The position numbers and the translations under genes were made by a program. 64,000 bases of DNA. It comes from Pseudogulbenkiania sp. MAI-1 (lineage in GTDB: Bacteria; Pseudomonadota; Gammaproteobacteria; Burkholderiales; Chromobacteriaceae). The notes beneath the pieces are model-generated. The model was given only the letters and a program-made list of their open reading frames with translations, had not been told where the DNA came from and searched no databases. Shown piece by piece: positions 15,230 to 24,215 of this stretch (positions are counted from its first letter, which is position 1; each line of letters opens with the position of its first letter). The stretch spans positions 1,213,011 to 1,277,010 of the forward strand of contig NZ_AZUR01000001.1 in the NCBI RefSeq assembly GCF_000527175.1, read 5' to 3'.

Positions 15230-16657
15230 TCAGAGTGGGGCTGTCTCGTCGACGAACTGGCGGATCGCCGCCAGCAGCGCCCTACCGCGCTCGTCGGCTG
15301 TCGCTTCCAGGGCGGCAATCTCTTCCAGGCACCGGGCGCGGTGGCGGCCGGGGACCGCGCCGTCGATCAGCTTGCTGTGGCACCAAGCCTGCCAGCGCTC
15401 CCGCTCGGCGGCCGACAGCGAGGCGGGGAAGTTGCGGGCGCGGTAGCGGAACAGTTGCTCGGCCAGTTGCGCATCCTCGAAGGCCGGGCGCTCGCCGGCC
15501 AGTTGCGCCGCCGACAGCGTGCGCAGCCGGGCGAGTTCGCGGCGGTCGTTGTTGGAAACGAAGCCGCCGTAGAGGTTCTCGTCGACGTCGGCCGGTGCGC
15601 CGTTCTCGCGCTGATAGACCTTGCGCCAGACCGGGGTCAGGTTCGGCAGGGCTTGTGCGGCTTCAGCGTGGCGTTTGACTGCATCCAGGTCGACGCCCCA
15701 GTGTGCGGCGCGCTCGGCACTCAGGACGCGCAGATTGCTCACGACGAACGGCGACTTGTTGATGTGGATGGTCTTGATCGGCAATCGGCTGACGCCATCG
15801 GGCAGCTCGTCGCTGCGGCTGAACAGGCGCTGGCGGATCGCGTCCGGGCCGAGTCCACGCAGTTCGGCCGGGTCGTGCGCCAGGTCCCAGACGATGACCT
15901 CGTTCTTGTTGCCCGGGTGCTCGGCCAGCGGCCAGACCACCGCCAGGTTGCCGCGCTCGGCGCCGTACATGCCGGAGACGTGCAGCAGCGGGCGCGGGGC
16001 GTGCAGGCTGAGCTGGTGGCGCACGGCGTCCTTCTTGCGCAGGCCGAGGTAGAACTCAAACAGCTTGGGCTGGCGCTGGCGGATCAGTCGTGCCAGGGCG
16101 ATGGTGGCGCGCACGTCGGACAGTGCGTCGTGCGCGGCCTCGTGTGCCAGGCCGTTGGCGGCGGACAGGTGCTCGAGCTTGAAGCTGGGCAGGCCGGTGT
16201 CGTGCTTGGGCCACTCGATGCCCTCGGGACGCAGCGCGTAGGTGGCGCGCACCAGGTCGAGCAGGTCCCAGCGTCCGCACTGGTTCTGCCACTCGCGTGC
16301 GTAGGGGTCGATCAGGTTGCGCCAGAACAGGAAGCGGGTGACTTCGTCGTCGAAGCGCAGCGAGTTGTAGCCAACGCCGATGGTGCCCGGCGTGGCCAGC
16401 TCGCGCTCGATCACGCCGGCGAATTCATGCTCGGCCACGCCATGGTGTTGGCACAGCTGCGGGGTAATGCCGGTGAGCAGGCAGGCCTCGGGCGAGGGCA
16501 GGTAGTCCGGGCTGGGGCGGCAATACAGCATGACCGGCTCGCCGATCTCGTTCAGCTCGGCGTCGGTGCGGATGCCGGCGAACTGCGCCGGCCGGTCCTG
16601 GCGCGGCACGGCGCCGAAGGTCTCGTAGTCGTGCCAGAAGAAGGTGTGAGAGGACAT
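15230..16657 (-). CDS. sbcB: Exonuclease I (3'-5' single-strand DNA exonuclease)
   Basis: 475 aa, the E. coli ExoI length. The DEDDh nuclease motifs are FWHDYETFG (Asp and Glu, residues 9-11), GYNSLRFDDEVTRFLFWRNL (motif II) and AAHDALSDVRATIALA (His and Asp of motif III). The SH3-like and C-terminal helical regions follow. ExoI degrades ssDNA 3'-5' in recombination and is recruited by SSB in mismatch repair. It sits just downstream of mutL, a sensible functional neighbour. The ATG at 16657 matches the family start; no clear ribosome site is seen. Confidence 0.95.
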   Translation of the reverse strand: MSSHTFFWHDYETFGAVPRQDRPAQFAGIRTDAELNEIGEPVMLYCRPSPDYLPSPEACLLTGITPQLCQHHGVAEHEFAGVIERELATPGTIGVGYNSLRFDDEVTRFLFWRNLIDPYAREWQNQCGRWDLLDLVRATYALRPEGIEWPKHDTGLPSFKLEHLSAANGLAHEAAHDALSDVRATIALARLIRQRQPKLFEFYLGLRKKDAVRHQLSLHAPRPLLHVSGMYGAERGNLAVVWPLAEHPGNKNEVIVWDLAHDPAELRGLGPDAIRQRLFSRSDELPDGVSRLPIKTIHINKSPFVVSNLRVLSAERAAHWGVDLDAVKRHAEAAQALPNLTPVWRKVYQRENGAPADVDENLYGGFVSNNDRRELARLRTLSAAQLAGERPAFEDAQLAEQLFRYRARNFPASLSAAERERWQAWCHSKLIDGAVPGRHRARCLEEIAALEATADERGRALLAAIRQFVDETAPL

Positions 16658-16739
16658 GGGATGGCGAAGTCGGTCGGAAAATGCGGCATTGTCGCACCAC
16701 GGACCACTTCGGCCAATCGCCAGCGGTCGGGTATCTCTG

Positions 16740-18614
16740 TCAGCGCCCGCGCATGAACAGGTTGTCGAGATCCTTCATCGACAGCCGGCTCCAGGTCGGC
16801 CGGCCGTGGTTGCACTGGCCGGAGCGTTCGGTGGCTTCCATGTCGCGCAGCAGTGCGTTCATCTCGGCCAGCGTGAGCTGGCGGTTGGCGCGCACCGCAC
16901 CGTGGCAGGCCATGGTGGCCAGCAGTTCGTTACGGCGCTCGGTCAGTACCTGTGTCAGGCCAAATTCGCGCACGTCCTTCAGCACCGCGCGTGCCAGTTC
17001 CACCGGGTTGCCGTCCTTCAGCCACACCGGCACGCCGCGCACGGCGATCTGGGTGGGCGAGAGCGGGGCGAGTTCGACGCCGAGCCGTTTCATCTCCTCG
17101 CCGTGCTCGTGCACCGTGGCCGCCTCCATGCGGTCGGCGGCGAACGATACCGGCAGCAGCAAGGGCTGCATCGGGATGCTGTCGCTCTCCAGCGCGGTCT
17201 TCAGCCGTTCGTAGACGATGCGCTCGTGCGCGGCGTGCATGTCGACCACGATCAGCCCTTCCTGGCACTGGCTCAGGATGTAGACGCCGTGCAACTGTGC
17301 CAGTGCGAAGCCGAGCGGCGGGATGCCGTCGTCGCTGTCGGGCAGGGCGGCCAGCGTGGCCGCCGGCAAGGGGGACGGCAGCGGTATGGCCAGGCGCTCT
17401 TCCTCGCGCAGCCCGGAGAACATCGCGTCGTACACGCCGACCGCCTCGCGGGCGACATTGAGCGGAATGCTCTGCTGCTCGTAGCGGAAAGTCTGCACCG
17501 GGGTGCGGCCGCTGCCCGAACTGCTGCCGAGCAGTCCGGTCGGGGCCGGTATGCCGTTCGACGGGCTGGCCGAAGCCGGGCCGGCTTCGGGCGTGTCGGC
17601 CAACGCGACGGCCGGTGCAGCCCCAGCCGTGGTCGCCGCCAGCGCCTTGTTGACGCTGTGGAACAGGAACTGGTGGATGGCCTGCGATTCGCGGAAACGC
17701 ACCTCGATCTTGGTCGGGTGTACGTTGACGTCCACCCCGGCCGGATCGATGGTCAGGAACAGCGCGTAGGCCGGGTGGCGGTCGTGGTGCAGCACGTCAC
17801 GATAGGCCTGGCGCAGCGCGTGCTGCGCGGTCTTGTCGCGCACGAAGCGGCCGTTGACGTAGAAGTATTGGGCGTCGCGGCTGGCCTTGGAATAGGTCGG
17901 GCTGGCGACGAAGCCGGCCAGCTGCAGCCCGCCAGCCGCCGTTTCCAGCGGCAGCGCGGCCTCGACGAAATCCTTGCCGAGCAGCGCACCGACGCGTTCC
18001 GCCAGTGACTGTGGCGGCAGGCGCCACACCACCTTGCCGTTGTGGCGCAACAGGAACTCCACCTGCGGGTGCGCCAGCGCGATGCGCTCGAAGGTCGCCG
18101 CGCAATGGGCGTACTCGGTGTTCTCGCTCTTGAGGAACTTGCGCCGGGCCGGGGTGTTGAAATAGAGATCGACCACCTCGACGCTGGTGCCCGGCGCGTG
18201 CGCCGCCGGCTCCACCGGATGCAAGGCACCGTCGATGGCGATGATCTGGTGCGCGTGCGCCTCGTCGTGTGGGCGGCTGATCAAGGTCAGCCGCGACACC
18301 GAGGCGATACTGGCCAAGCCTTCGCCGCGAAAGCCCAGCGTGGCGACGCTTTCCAGATCGGCGAGCGAGGCGATCTTGCTGGTGGCGTGGCGGTCGAGTG
18401 CCAGGGGCAGGTCGTCCGGCACGATGCCGCCGCCGTTGTCGGTGACGCGGATCAGCTTGATGCCGCCCTGGGCCAGGTCGACGGTGATCTTGTCGGCGCC
18501 GGAGTCCAGGCTGTTCTCCAGCATCTCCTTCAGCGCCGAGGCGGGGCGCTCCACCACCTCGCCGGCGGCAATCTGGTTGACCAGGTGGTCGGGCAGCGAA
18601 TGGATGCGTTTCAT
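16740..18614 (-). CDS. mutL: DNA mismatch repair protein MutL with endonuclease motif
   Basis: 624 aa. The GHKL ATPase motifs are present: EMLENSLDSGA (about 30-40), DNGGGI (about 59-64) and GFRGEGLASI (94-103), then YFNTPARRKFLKS. A proline/alanine-rich linker (about 323-372) leads to the C-terminal domain. That domain has DMHAAHERIVYE (458-469), ACHGAVRA (569-576) and CNHGRPT (601-607), the metal-binding endonuclease motifs found in MutL of organisms without MutH, as in Neisseria. It overlaps the dedA stop as ATGA, so the two are coupled. Confidence 0.96.
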   Translation of the reverse strand: MKRIHSLPDHLVNQIAAGEVVERPASALKEMLENSLDSGADKITVDLAQGGIKLIRVTDNGGGIVPDDLPLALDRHATSKIASLADLESVATLGFRGEGLASIASVSRLTLISRPHDEAHAHQIIAIDGALHPVEPAAHAPGTSVEVVDLYFNTPARRKFLKSENTEYAHCAATFERIALAHPQVEFLLRHNGKVVWRLPPQSLAERVGALLGKDFVEAALPLETAAGGLQLAGFVASPTYSKASRDAQYFYVNGRFVRDKTAQHALRQAYRDVLHHDRHPAYALFLTIDPAGVDVNVHPTKIEVRFRESQAIHQFLFHSVNKALAATTAGAAPAVALADTPEAGPASASPSNGIPAPTGLLGSSSGSGRTPVQTFRYEQQSIPLNVAREAVGVYDAMFSGLREEERLAIPLPSPLPAATLAALPDSDDGIPPLGFALAQLHGVYILSQCQEGLIVVDMHAAHERIVYERLKTALESDSIPMQPLLLPVSFAADRMEAATVHEHGEEMKRLGVELAPLSPTQIAVRGVPVWLKDGNPVELARAVLKDVREFGLTQVLTERRNELLATMACHGAVRANRQLTLAEMNALLRDMEATERSGQCNHGRPTWSRLSMKDLDNLFMRGR

Positions 18615-19258
18615 GCGGTCTTGCGTGCCGGGCGTTTGTGGCGCCAGATTTCGATGATGCCCGGCAGCAGCGAGACGAAGATGATGCCGAAGATCAGGTA
18701 TTCCAGGTTGCTCTTCACCGCCGGCAGGTTGCCGAACAGGTAGCCGGCGTAGGTGAAGCTCGCCACCCACAGCACGCCGCCGATCACGTTGTAGGCCAGG
18801 AAGTGGCGGTAGCCCATGGTGCCGACGCCGGCCACGAACGGCGCGAAGGTGCGCACGATCGGCACGAAGCGGGCCAGGATGATGGTCTTGCCGCCGTGGC
18901 GCTCGTAGAAGGCGTGGGTCTTGTCGAGGTAGCTCTGTTTCAGCACGCGCGGAAAGCGCTCGAACAGCGACAGGCCGAGATGGCGGCCGACGCTATAGTT
19001 GACGGTGTCGCCGAGGATGGCGGCGGCGATCAGCGTGGCGACCAGCGCATGCGCGTTCATACCGCCGGTGGCGGCCAGCGTGCCGGCGACGAACAGCAGC
19101 GAGTCGCCGGGCAGCACCGGCGTTACCACCAGACCGGTCTCGCAGAACACGATCAGGAACAGGATCAGGTAGATCCACGGGCCGTAGGCTGCCACCAGAG
19201 CCGCTAGGTGGCGGTCGATATGCAGCACGAAATCGAGCAGAAATTGAAGGGCTTCCAT
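18611..19258 (-). CDS. dedA: DedA-family inner-membrane protein (undecaprenyl-/phosphatidyl-lipid flippase family)
   Basis: 215 aa. A polytopic DedA/SNARE-associated domain: FLIVFCETGLVVTPVLPGDSLLF (re-entrant loop with the conserved E and PGD), then GRHLG, FYERHGGKTIILARFVPIVRTFAPFVAG with the two functional Arg, and a C-terminal helix. DedA proteins recycle lipid carriers and support membrane potential. The start is ATG 19258 (MEALQFLLDF); ATG 19267 is a near alternative. Its stop overlaps the mutL start. The link to mutL is transcriptional, with no evident shared function. Confidence 0.9.
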   Translation of the reverse strand: MEALQFLLDFVLHIDRHLAALVAAYGPWIYLILFLIVFCETGLVVTPVLPGDSLLFVAGTLAATGGMNAHALVATLIAAAILGDTVNYSVGRHLGLSLFERFPRVLKQSYLDKTHAFYERHGGKTIILARFVPIVRTFAPFVAGVGTMGYRHFLAYNVIGGVLWVASFTYAGYLFGNLPAVKSNLEYLIFGIIFVSLLPGIIEIWRHKRPARKTA

Positions 19259-19357
19259 GGCGCTCATTGTACAGGAGGTTGGCACAAACCGTGGCAAGGG
19301 CGGCGGGAGCCTGCTCTGAGCCGCTGCGGCATGCACAGGCCTTGTCTTGAAAAAGAA

Positions 19358-19380
19358 ACTGGCCGGACGTGCCGGCCAGT
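19358..19380 (-). terminator. Terminator after secF
   Basis: A 9-bp stem ACTGGCCGG / CCGGCCAGT with a 5-base loop; on the minus strand it is followed by TTCTTTTT. It ends the tgt-yajC-secD-secF operon. Confidence 0.85.
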
Positions 19381-19387
19381 TCAGCGA

Positions 19388-20323
19388 TCAGACGACTGCC
19401 TCGTCCTTGGGTCTCTGCGGCTTGATCATGTGCTCGCGCGCCACGCCCAGCCACAACGCGATCGGGCTTGCCACCAGTACCGACGAATAGATGCCGAATA
19501 CGATGCCGATGGTCAGGGCGATGGCGAAGCCGTGCAGCGCCGGGCCGCCGAAGACCAGCATCGACAGCACCATCGCCTCGGTACAACCGTGCGTGATCAG
19601 GGTGCGGCTCATGGTCGCGGTGATGGCGTTGTCGATGATCTCGGGCACGCTCTTGTTGCGCATCGCCGCCTTGCGGAAGTTCTCGCGGATCCGGTCGAAC
19701 ACCACCACCGACTCGTTCACCGAATAGCCCAGCACCGCCAACACGCCGGCCAGCACGGTGAGGCTGAACTCCCACTGGAAGAAGGCGAAGCAGCCGAGGA
19801 TGATCACCACGTCGTGCATGTTGGCGATGATGGCCGCCACGGCGAAGCGCCACTCGAAGCGCAGCGCCAGGTACAGCATGATGCCCAGGCATACGATGAT
19901 TACGGCAGTCAGGCCGTGGGTGACCAGTTCCTCGCCCACGCTCGGGCCGACGAATTCGACCTTGCGCAGTTCCACCGCCGGGTCGGCCGTCTTCAGCGCG
20001 CCCATGACGCGCTCGGACAACTGGGCCGAACTCACGCCCTGCTTGCTCGGCAGGCGGATCAGCACGTCGCGCGAGGTACCCAGGCTCTGCACCGTGGCCT
20101 CGCCCAACTTGAGGGCGTCCACCCGCTCACGGATGTTGCCCAGGTCGGCTGCCTGGCGGTATTGCACTTCCATTACCGTACCGCCGGTAAATTCCACGCT
20201 GAAGTTCAGCCCCTTGGCGAACAGGAAGAACACGGCCAGCACGAAGGTCACCAGCGAAATGGTCGTGGTGAGCCGGCCGTAGCTCATGAACGGGATGTCC
20301 CGTTTTATGCGGAAAAGCTCCAT
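19388..20323 (-). CDS. secF: Protein translocase subunit SecF
   Basis: 311 aa. The N-terminal transmembrane helix is followed by the NFSVEFTGGTVMEVQY motif of the periplasmic P4 domain, then five helices with the RND-type VLGYSVNESVVVFDRIREN and MSRTLITHGCTEAMVLSML segments. SecDF uses the proton gradient to pull polypeptides across after SecYEG. It lies 45 bases after secD, with a small GC-rich hairpin (20343-20361) between them that may set mRNA stability. Last gene of the operon. Confidence 0.96.
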   Translation of the reverse strand: MELFRIKRDIPFMSYGRLTTTISLVTFVLAVFFLFAKGLNFSVEFTGGTVMEVQYRQAADLGNIRERVDALKLGEATVQSLGTSRDVLIRLPSKQGVSSAQLSERVMGALKTADPAVELRKVEFVGPSVGEELVTHGLTAVIIVCLGIMLYLALRFEWRFAVAAIIANMHDVVIILGCFAFFQWEFSLTVLAGVLAVLGYSVNESVVVFDRIRENFRKAAMRNKSVPEIIDNAITATMSRTLITHGCTEAMVLSMLVFGGPALHGFAIALTIGIVFGIYSSVLVASPIALWLGVAREHMIKPQRPKDEAVV

Positions 20324-20368
20324 TGCGTCCTCTAGGGATGAGAGGGGCGGGGAAGCCGCCCCGCCTGC

Positions 20369-22210
20369 TTACGTTTCAGGTTTCCAGATCTGACCGATCG
20401 AGACCGAGGTCAGGCGCCGTTTGCGGCCGTACCACAGGTTCACGAGGCCGCGCGACACCAGTACCGCCGAGAACATCGAGGTCAGGATGCCCAGGCAGTG
20501 CACCACGGCAAAGCCGCGCACCGGGCCGGAACCGAAGATCAACAGCGCCAGGCCAGCGATCAGCGTGGTGATGTTGGAGTCCAGAATGGTTGCCCAGGCG
20601 TGCTGGTAACCGGCCTGGATCGCCGAATGCGGCGGCACGCCGTTGCGGAGCTCCTCGCGGATGCGCTCGTTGATCAGCACGTTGGCGTCGATCGCCATAC
20701 CCAGCGTCAGCGCGATGGCGGCAATGCCGGGCAGGGTCAGCGTCGCCTGCAGCATCGACAACAGCGCCACCAGCATGAACAGGTTAACGCCCAGAGCCAG
20801 TGCCGAGATCAGCCCGAATACGTGGTAGTAGATCAGCATGAATACGGCGATTGCGGCAAAGCCCCACAGCGTCGAGTGGAAGCCCTTCTCGATGTTCTCC
20901 TTGCCGAGGCTCGGGCCGACGGTGCGTTCCTCGATGATGTTCATCGGTGCGGCCAGCGAGCCGGCGCGCAGCAGCAGCGCGGTATCGTTGGCTTCGGCCA
21001 CGTTCATGCTGCCGGAAATCTGCACCCGGCCGCCGCCGATCTCGGTGCGGATCACCGGTGCGGTCACCACCTCGGCGCGACCTTTCTCCACCAGCACCAT
21101 CGCCATGCGCTTGCCGATGTTCTCCGCCGTCACCTGGCGGAAGATCGAGGCTCCGGTCGAGTCGAGGTTGATGTGCACCGCCGGCGTGCCGTTCTCGTCG
21201 AAGCCCGGCTGGGCGTCGTTGATGTTGTCGCCGGTCAGCTCCACTTCCTTGCTCACCAGGATCTTCTGCGGCCCGCGCGGGGTTAGCTCGTCCAGGAGCT
21301 CGTAGCCGCTCGGCACGCTGCCGGCCAGGGCCTCGGCCATCATGCTCTGGTCGTCGGACACCATGCGCACTTCCAGTGTGGCGGTACGGCCGAGGATGTC
21401 CTTGGCCTTGGCGGTGTCCTGCACACCCGGCAGTTGCACCACGATGCGGTTGGCGCCGGACTGCTGGATCACCGGTTCGGCCACACCCAGTTCGTTCACG
21501 CGGTTATGCAGCGTGGTGATGTTCTGCTTTACCGCGTCGCTCTGGATGCGGGTGATTTCTTCGGGCTTCAGCGTCAGGCTCAGCTTGTAGCTGTTCTCGT
21601 CACTGGTGAAGCTCAGCGAGGGCAGGGCGCGCGCCACGGCGTCTTCGGCGGCTTTCAGCGTGGCCGCGTCACGCAGTTGCACCTCCAGCGTGTTGCCGTT
21701 GCGCTTGATGGTGCCGTAGCGGACCTTCTTGTCCTTGAGCTCGCGGCGGATATCTCCGGCGTAGCGCTCCATGGTCTTGTCGGTAGCGGCCTTCATGTCC
21801 ACTTCCAAGAGGAAGTGCACGCCCCCGCGCAGGTCGAGGCCCAGGAACATCGGGTAGGCCTTGAGTTTGGCCAGCCAGTCGGGCGAGGCGGCCAGCAGGT
21901 TGAGCGCGATGATGTAGTTGTCGCCCAGGGCTTGCTGGATGGTGTCGCGAGCCTTGATCTGGGTGTCCGGATCGTGGAAGCGCACCTTGAGGCTGTTGCC
22001 GTCCAGGAACAGGCCGTCCGGCGTGATGTTCTGGGCTTTCAGCGCGGCTTCCACGCGGCCCATCAGCGCGGTGTCGACCGAGATGGACTGGCGCGAGCTG
22101 GAAATCTGGACCGCGGGCGTCTCGCCGAAGAAGTTGGGCAGCGTGTAGATCGTCGAAACGATCAGCGCTACCACGATGATGAAGTATTTCCAGAGTGGAT
22201 AGCGGTTCAT
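20369..22210 (-). CDS. secD: Protein translocase subunit SecD
   Basis: 613 aa. It opens with a transmembrane helix, MNRYPLWKYFIIVVALIVSTIYTLPN, then FLGLDLRGGVHFLLEVDM (P1 domain) and a large periplasmic region, and ends with five helices carrying PGIAAIALTLGMAIDANVLINERIREEL, where the Asp of the proton relay lies. It works with SecF and YajC next to it. A hairpin (GGCCGCCC / GGGCGGCC, 22234-22255) lies in the short gap after yajC. Confidence 0.96.
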   Translation of the reverse strand: MNRYPLWKYFIIVVALIVSTIYTLPNFFGETPAVQISSSRQSISVDTALMGRVEAALKAQNITPDGLFLDGNSLKVRFHDPDTQIKARDTIQQALGDNYIIALNLLAASPDWLAKLKAYPMFLGLDLRGGVHFLLEVDMKAATDKTMERYAGDIRRELKDKKVRYGTIKRNGNTLEVQLRDAATLKAAEDAVARALPSLSFTSDENSYKLSLTLKPEEITRIQSDAVKQNITTLHNRVNELGVAEPVIQQSGANRIVVQLPGVQDTAKAKDILGRTATLEVRMVSDDQSMMAEALAGSVPSGYELLDELTPRGPQKILVSKEVELTGDNINDAQPGFDENGTPAVHINLDSTGASIFRQVTAENIGKRMAMVLVEKGRAEVVTAPVIRTEIGGGRVQISGSMNVAEANDTALLLRAGSLAAPMNIIEERTVGPSLGKENIEKGFHSTLWGFAAIAVFMLIYYHVFGLISALALGVNLFMLVALLSMLQATLTLPGIAAIALTLGMAIDANVLINERIREELRNGVPPHSAIQAGYQHAWATILDSNITTLIAGLALLIFGSGPVRGFAVVHCLGILTSMFSAVLVSRGLVNLWYGRKRRLTSVSIGQIWKPET

Positions 22211-22264
22211 GAGCGAGAGTCTGGCAGAAGGGAAACGGCCGCCCGGGAGGGCGGCCAGTGTGCA

Positions 22265-22585
22265 TTACAGGGACTTGAGGGTGCCCTTTTCCAGTTTGGC
22301 TGCAACCGCGCCGCGCTGGATCTGGACTTCCACGCCGTTGGCCACTTCCAGGGTCAGGTATTGCTCGCCGGCCTTGGTCACGCGGCCCAGGATGCCGCCT
22401 TGGGTCACCACCTCGTCGCCCTTGGTGATTTCAGACAGCATCTTCTGCTGTTCCTTGGCGCGTTTCTGTTGCGGGCGAACCAGCAGGAACCAGAACAGCG
22501 CGAAAATCACGATCATGGGCAGGAAGCCCATCAGGTCGAAACCACCCGGAGCGGTGCCGGCGGCGAATGCGGGGGTGATGAACAT
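22265..22585 (-). CDS. yajC: Preprotein translocase accessory subunit YajC
   Basis: 106 aa. A short N-terminus and one transmembrane helix (FDLMGFLPMIVIFALFWFLLVRPQQKRAKEQQ) are followed by the YajC beta domain with TKGDEVVTQGGILGRVTKAGEQYLTLEVANGVEVQIQRGAV. YajC binds SecDF in the inner membrane. Its position between tgt and secD is the classic arrangement. Confidence 0.96.
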   Translation of the reverse strand: MFITPAFAAGTAPGGFDLMGFLPMIVIFALFWFLLVRPQQKRAKEQQKMLSEITKGDEVVTQGGILGRVTKAGEQYLTLEVANGVEVQIQRGAVAAKLEKGTLKSL

Positions 22586-22719
22586 CGTGTTAACTCCCTT
22601 ATGTTTGTTGTCTATCGGTATCCGAAGCGGGCCATTGTAGCCACGCCGTGTTGCTTTTCCAACCGTGGCGGCGGCGCAAACTCGATATGACTACGGCCTG
22701 CCGCGCCAGTTCCATCGCC

Positions 22720-23835
22720 TCAGTCGGCCCCGCGCGACCGGCGCTGGGCGAAATCGACCTGGAACGCCGGGAAGCGGTCTTCTTCGATGGCCTGGCGCAT
22801 TTCTGCCATCAACTGCTGGTAGTAATACAGGTTATGGATGGTATTGAGCCGCGCGCCGAGGATTTCGCCGACCCGGTGCAGGTGATGCAGGTAGGCGCGG
22901 CTGAAGTTGCGGCAGGCGTAACAGCCGCAGGCCTCGTCCAATGGCCTCTTGTCATCCTTGTAGCGCGCGTTCTTGATCTTGATGTCGCCCCACTGGGTGA
23001 ACAGCCAGCCGTTGCGCGCATTGCGCGTCGGCATCACGCAATCGAACATGTCCACGCCGTTGGCCACGCCGTGCACCAGATCCTCCGGCGTGCCCACCCC
23101 CATCAGGTAGTGCGGCTTGTCGGCGGGCAGCATGTCCTTCATCTCGGTCAGCATGCGGTACATCTCGGGCTTGGGTTCGCCTACCGACAGCCCGCCGATG
23201 GCGTAGCCGTCGAACCCGATCTCCATCAGTCCCTCGAGCGACTCCCGGCGCAAATCGGTATAAAGGTTGCCTTGCACGATGCCGAACAGTGCATTGGGAT
23301 TCTTCAGGTCGTCGAAGGCGCGGCGCGAACGCTCCGCCCAGCGCAGGCTCATGCGCATCGACTTGGCGGCGGTATTGTGGTCGACCTGGCCGGGCGTGCA
23401 TTCGTCGAAGATCATCACGATGTCCGAGTTCAGCACCTTCTGGATTTCCATCGACTTTTCCGGCGACAGGAACAACTTGTCGCCGTTGACCGGGCTCTGG
23501 AAGGTCACGCCCTCCTCGGTGATCTTGTTCAGCGCGCCCAGGCTGAAGACCTGGAAGCCGCCGGAGTCGGTGAGGATCGGCTTATTCCAACCGATGAAGT
23601 CGTGCAGCCCACCGAACTGTTCGATGATCTCCAGACCGGGGCGCAGCCACAGATGGAAGGTGTTGCCCAGGATGATCTGTGCGCCGATGTCGTTCAGTTC
23701 GACCGGGCTCATCGCCTTGACCGAGCCATAGGTGCCCACCGGCTGGAAAACCGGGGTCTCGACCGTGCCGTGGTTCAGTTCCAGCGTTCCCCGGCGGGCG
23801 CCGCCGGAGGTTTTATGTACGGTAAACTTCAGCAT
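22720..23835 (-). CDS. tgt: Queuine tRNA-ribosyltransferase Tgt
   Basis: 371 aa. Tgt exchanges G34 of GUN tRNAs for preQ1. The substrate-pocket motif TDSGGFQVFSLG, the GGLSVGEPKPEM block, the nucleophile Asp in ANGVDMFDCVMPTRNARNG, and the zinc site CGCYACRNFSRAYLHHL are all visible. The start ATG 23835 (MLKFTVHKTSGGARRG) matches the family. A gap of 134 bases separates it from yajC. First gene of the tgt-yajC-secD-secF operon. Confidence 0.96.
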   Translation of the reverse strand: MLKFTVHKTSGGARRGTLELNHGTVETPVFQPVGTYGSVKAMSPVELNDIGAQIILGNTFHLWLRPGLEIIEQFGGLHDFIGWNKPILTDSGGFQVFSLGALNKITEEGVTFQSPVNGDKLFLSPEKSMEIQKVLNSDIVMIFDECTPGQVDHNTAAKSMRMSLRWAERSRRAFDDLKNPNALFGIVQGNLYTDLRRESLEGLMEIGFDGYAIGGLSVGEPKPEMYRMLTEMKDMLPADKPHYLMGVGTPEDLVHGVANGVDMFDCVMPTRNARNGWLFTQWGDIKIKNARYKDDKRPLDEACGCYACRNFSRAYLHHLHRVGEILGARLNTIHNLYYYQQLMAEMRQAIEEDRFPAFQVDFAQRRSRGAD

Positions 23836-23959
23836 GAAAATAAGGTTTGCCTAGTAAAATCAGCACGCTAGTATACCTGATGCGCTTGAATGCACGAATT
23901 TTTGCATCGAGGGGCTTGCAAAGGGGAGTGGGCAGCAGTATTATGCACTCCTCGACGAC

Positions 23960-24036
23960 AGGCACGTAGCTCAGTTGGTTAGAGCACCACCTTGACATGG
24001 TGGGGGTCGTTGGTTCGAATCCAATCGTGCCTACCA
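23960..24036 (+). tRNA. tRNA-Val (anticodon GAC)
   Basis: 77 nt with encoded CCA. The acceptor AGGCACG pairs with CGTGCCT; the D arm is GCTC...GAGC, the anticodon stem CCACC/GGTGG with loop TTGACAT (GAC at 23994-23996), and the T arm GTTGG-TTCGAAT-CCAAT. It stands alone upstream of thrS and would read GUC (and GUU) codons. Confidence 0.95.
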
Positions 24037-24134
24037 GAATTCAGCATTGGAGCATTTCCGGAAATGATTTTCCGAACTACCATTACCCGTTGCTCGCGCT
24101 AGTCGCGCCTTGCGGGATGTTCCATGCAAAAAAA

Positions 24135-24161
24135 GTGCGGCTTTGGCCGCACTTTTTTTTT
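24135..24161. terminator. Bidirectional terminator between tRNA-Val and thrS
   Basis: A 7-bp GC-rich stem GTGCGGC / GCCGCAC with a TTTG loop, extended by A7/T9 runs on the two sides. The long T tract on the plus strand ends tRNA-Val transcription before thrS. Confidence 0.88.
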
Positions 24162-24215
24162 GTTTTTTTCCAAATCTGATCGCGCCTTGCCCGGCCCTAC
24201 TGCGTTGGAGTTCAC

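Noticed and set aside
24036..24215. tRNA-like or attenuator control of thrS
   Set aside because: Only a plain bidirectional terminator is visible; no domain resembling the E. coli thrS operator could be made out by eye.
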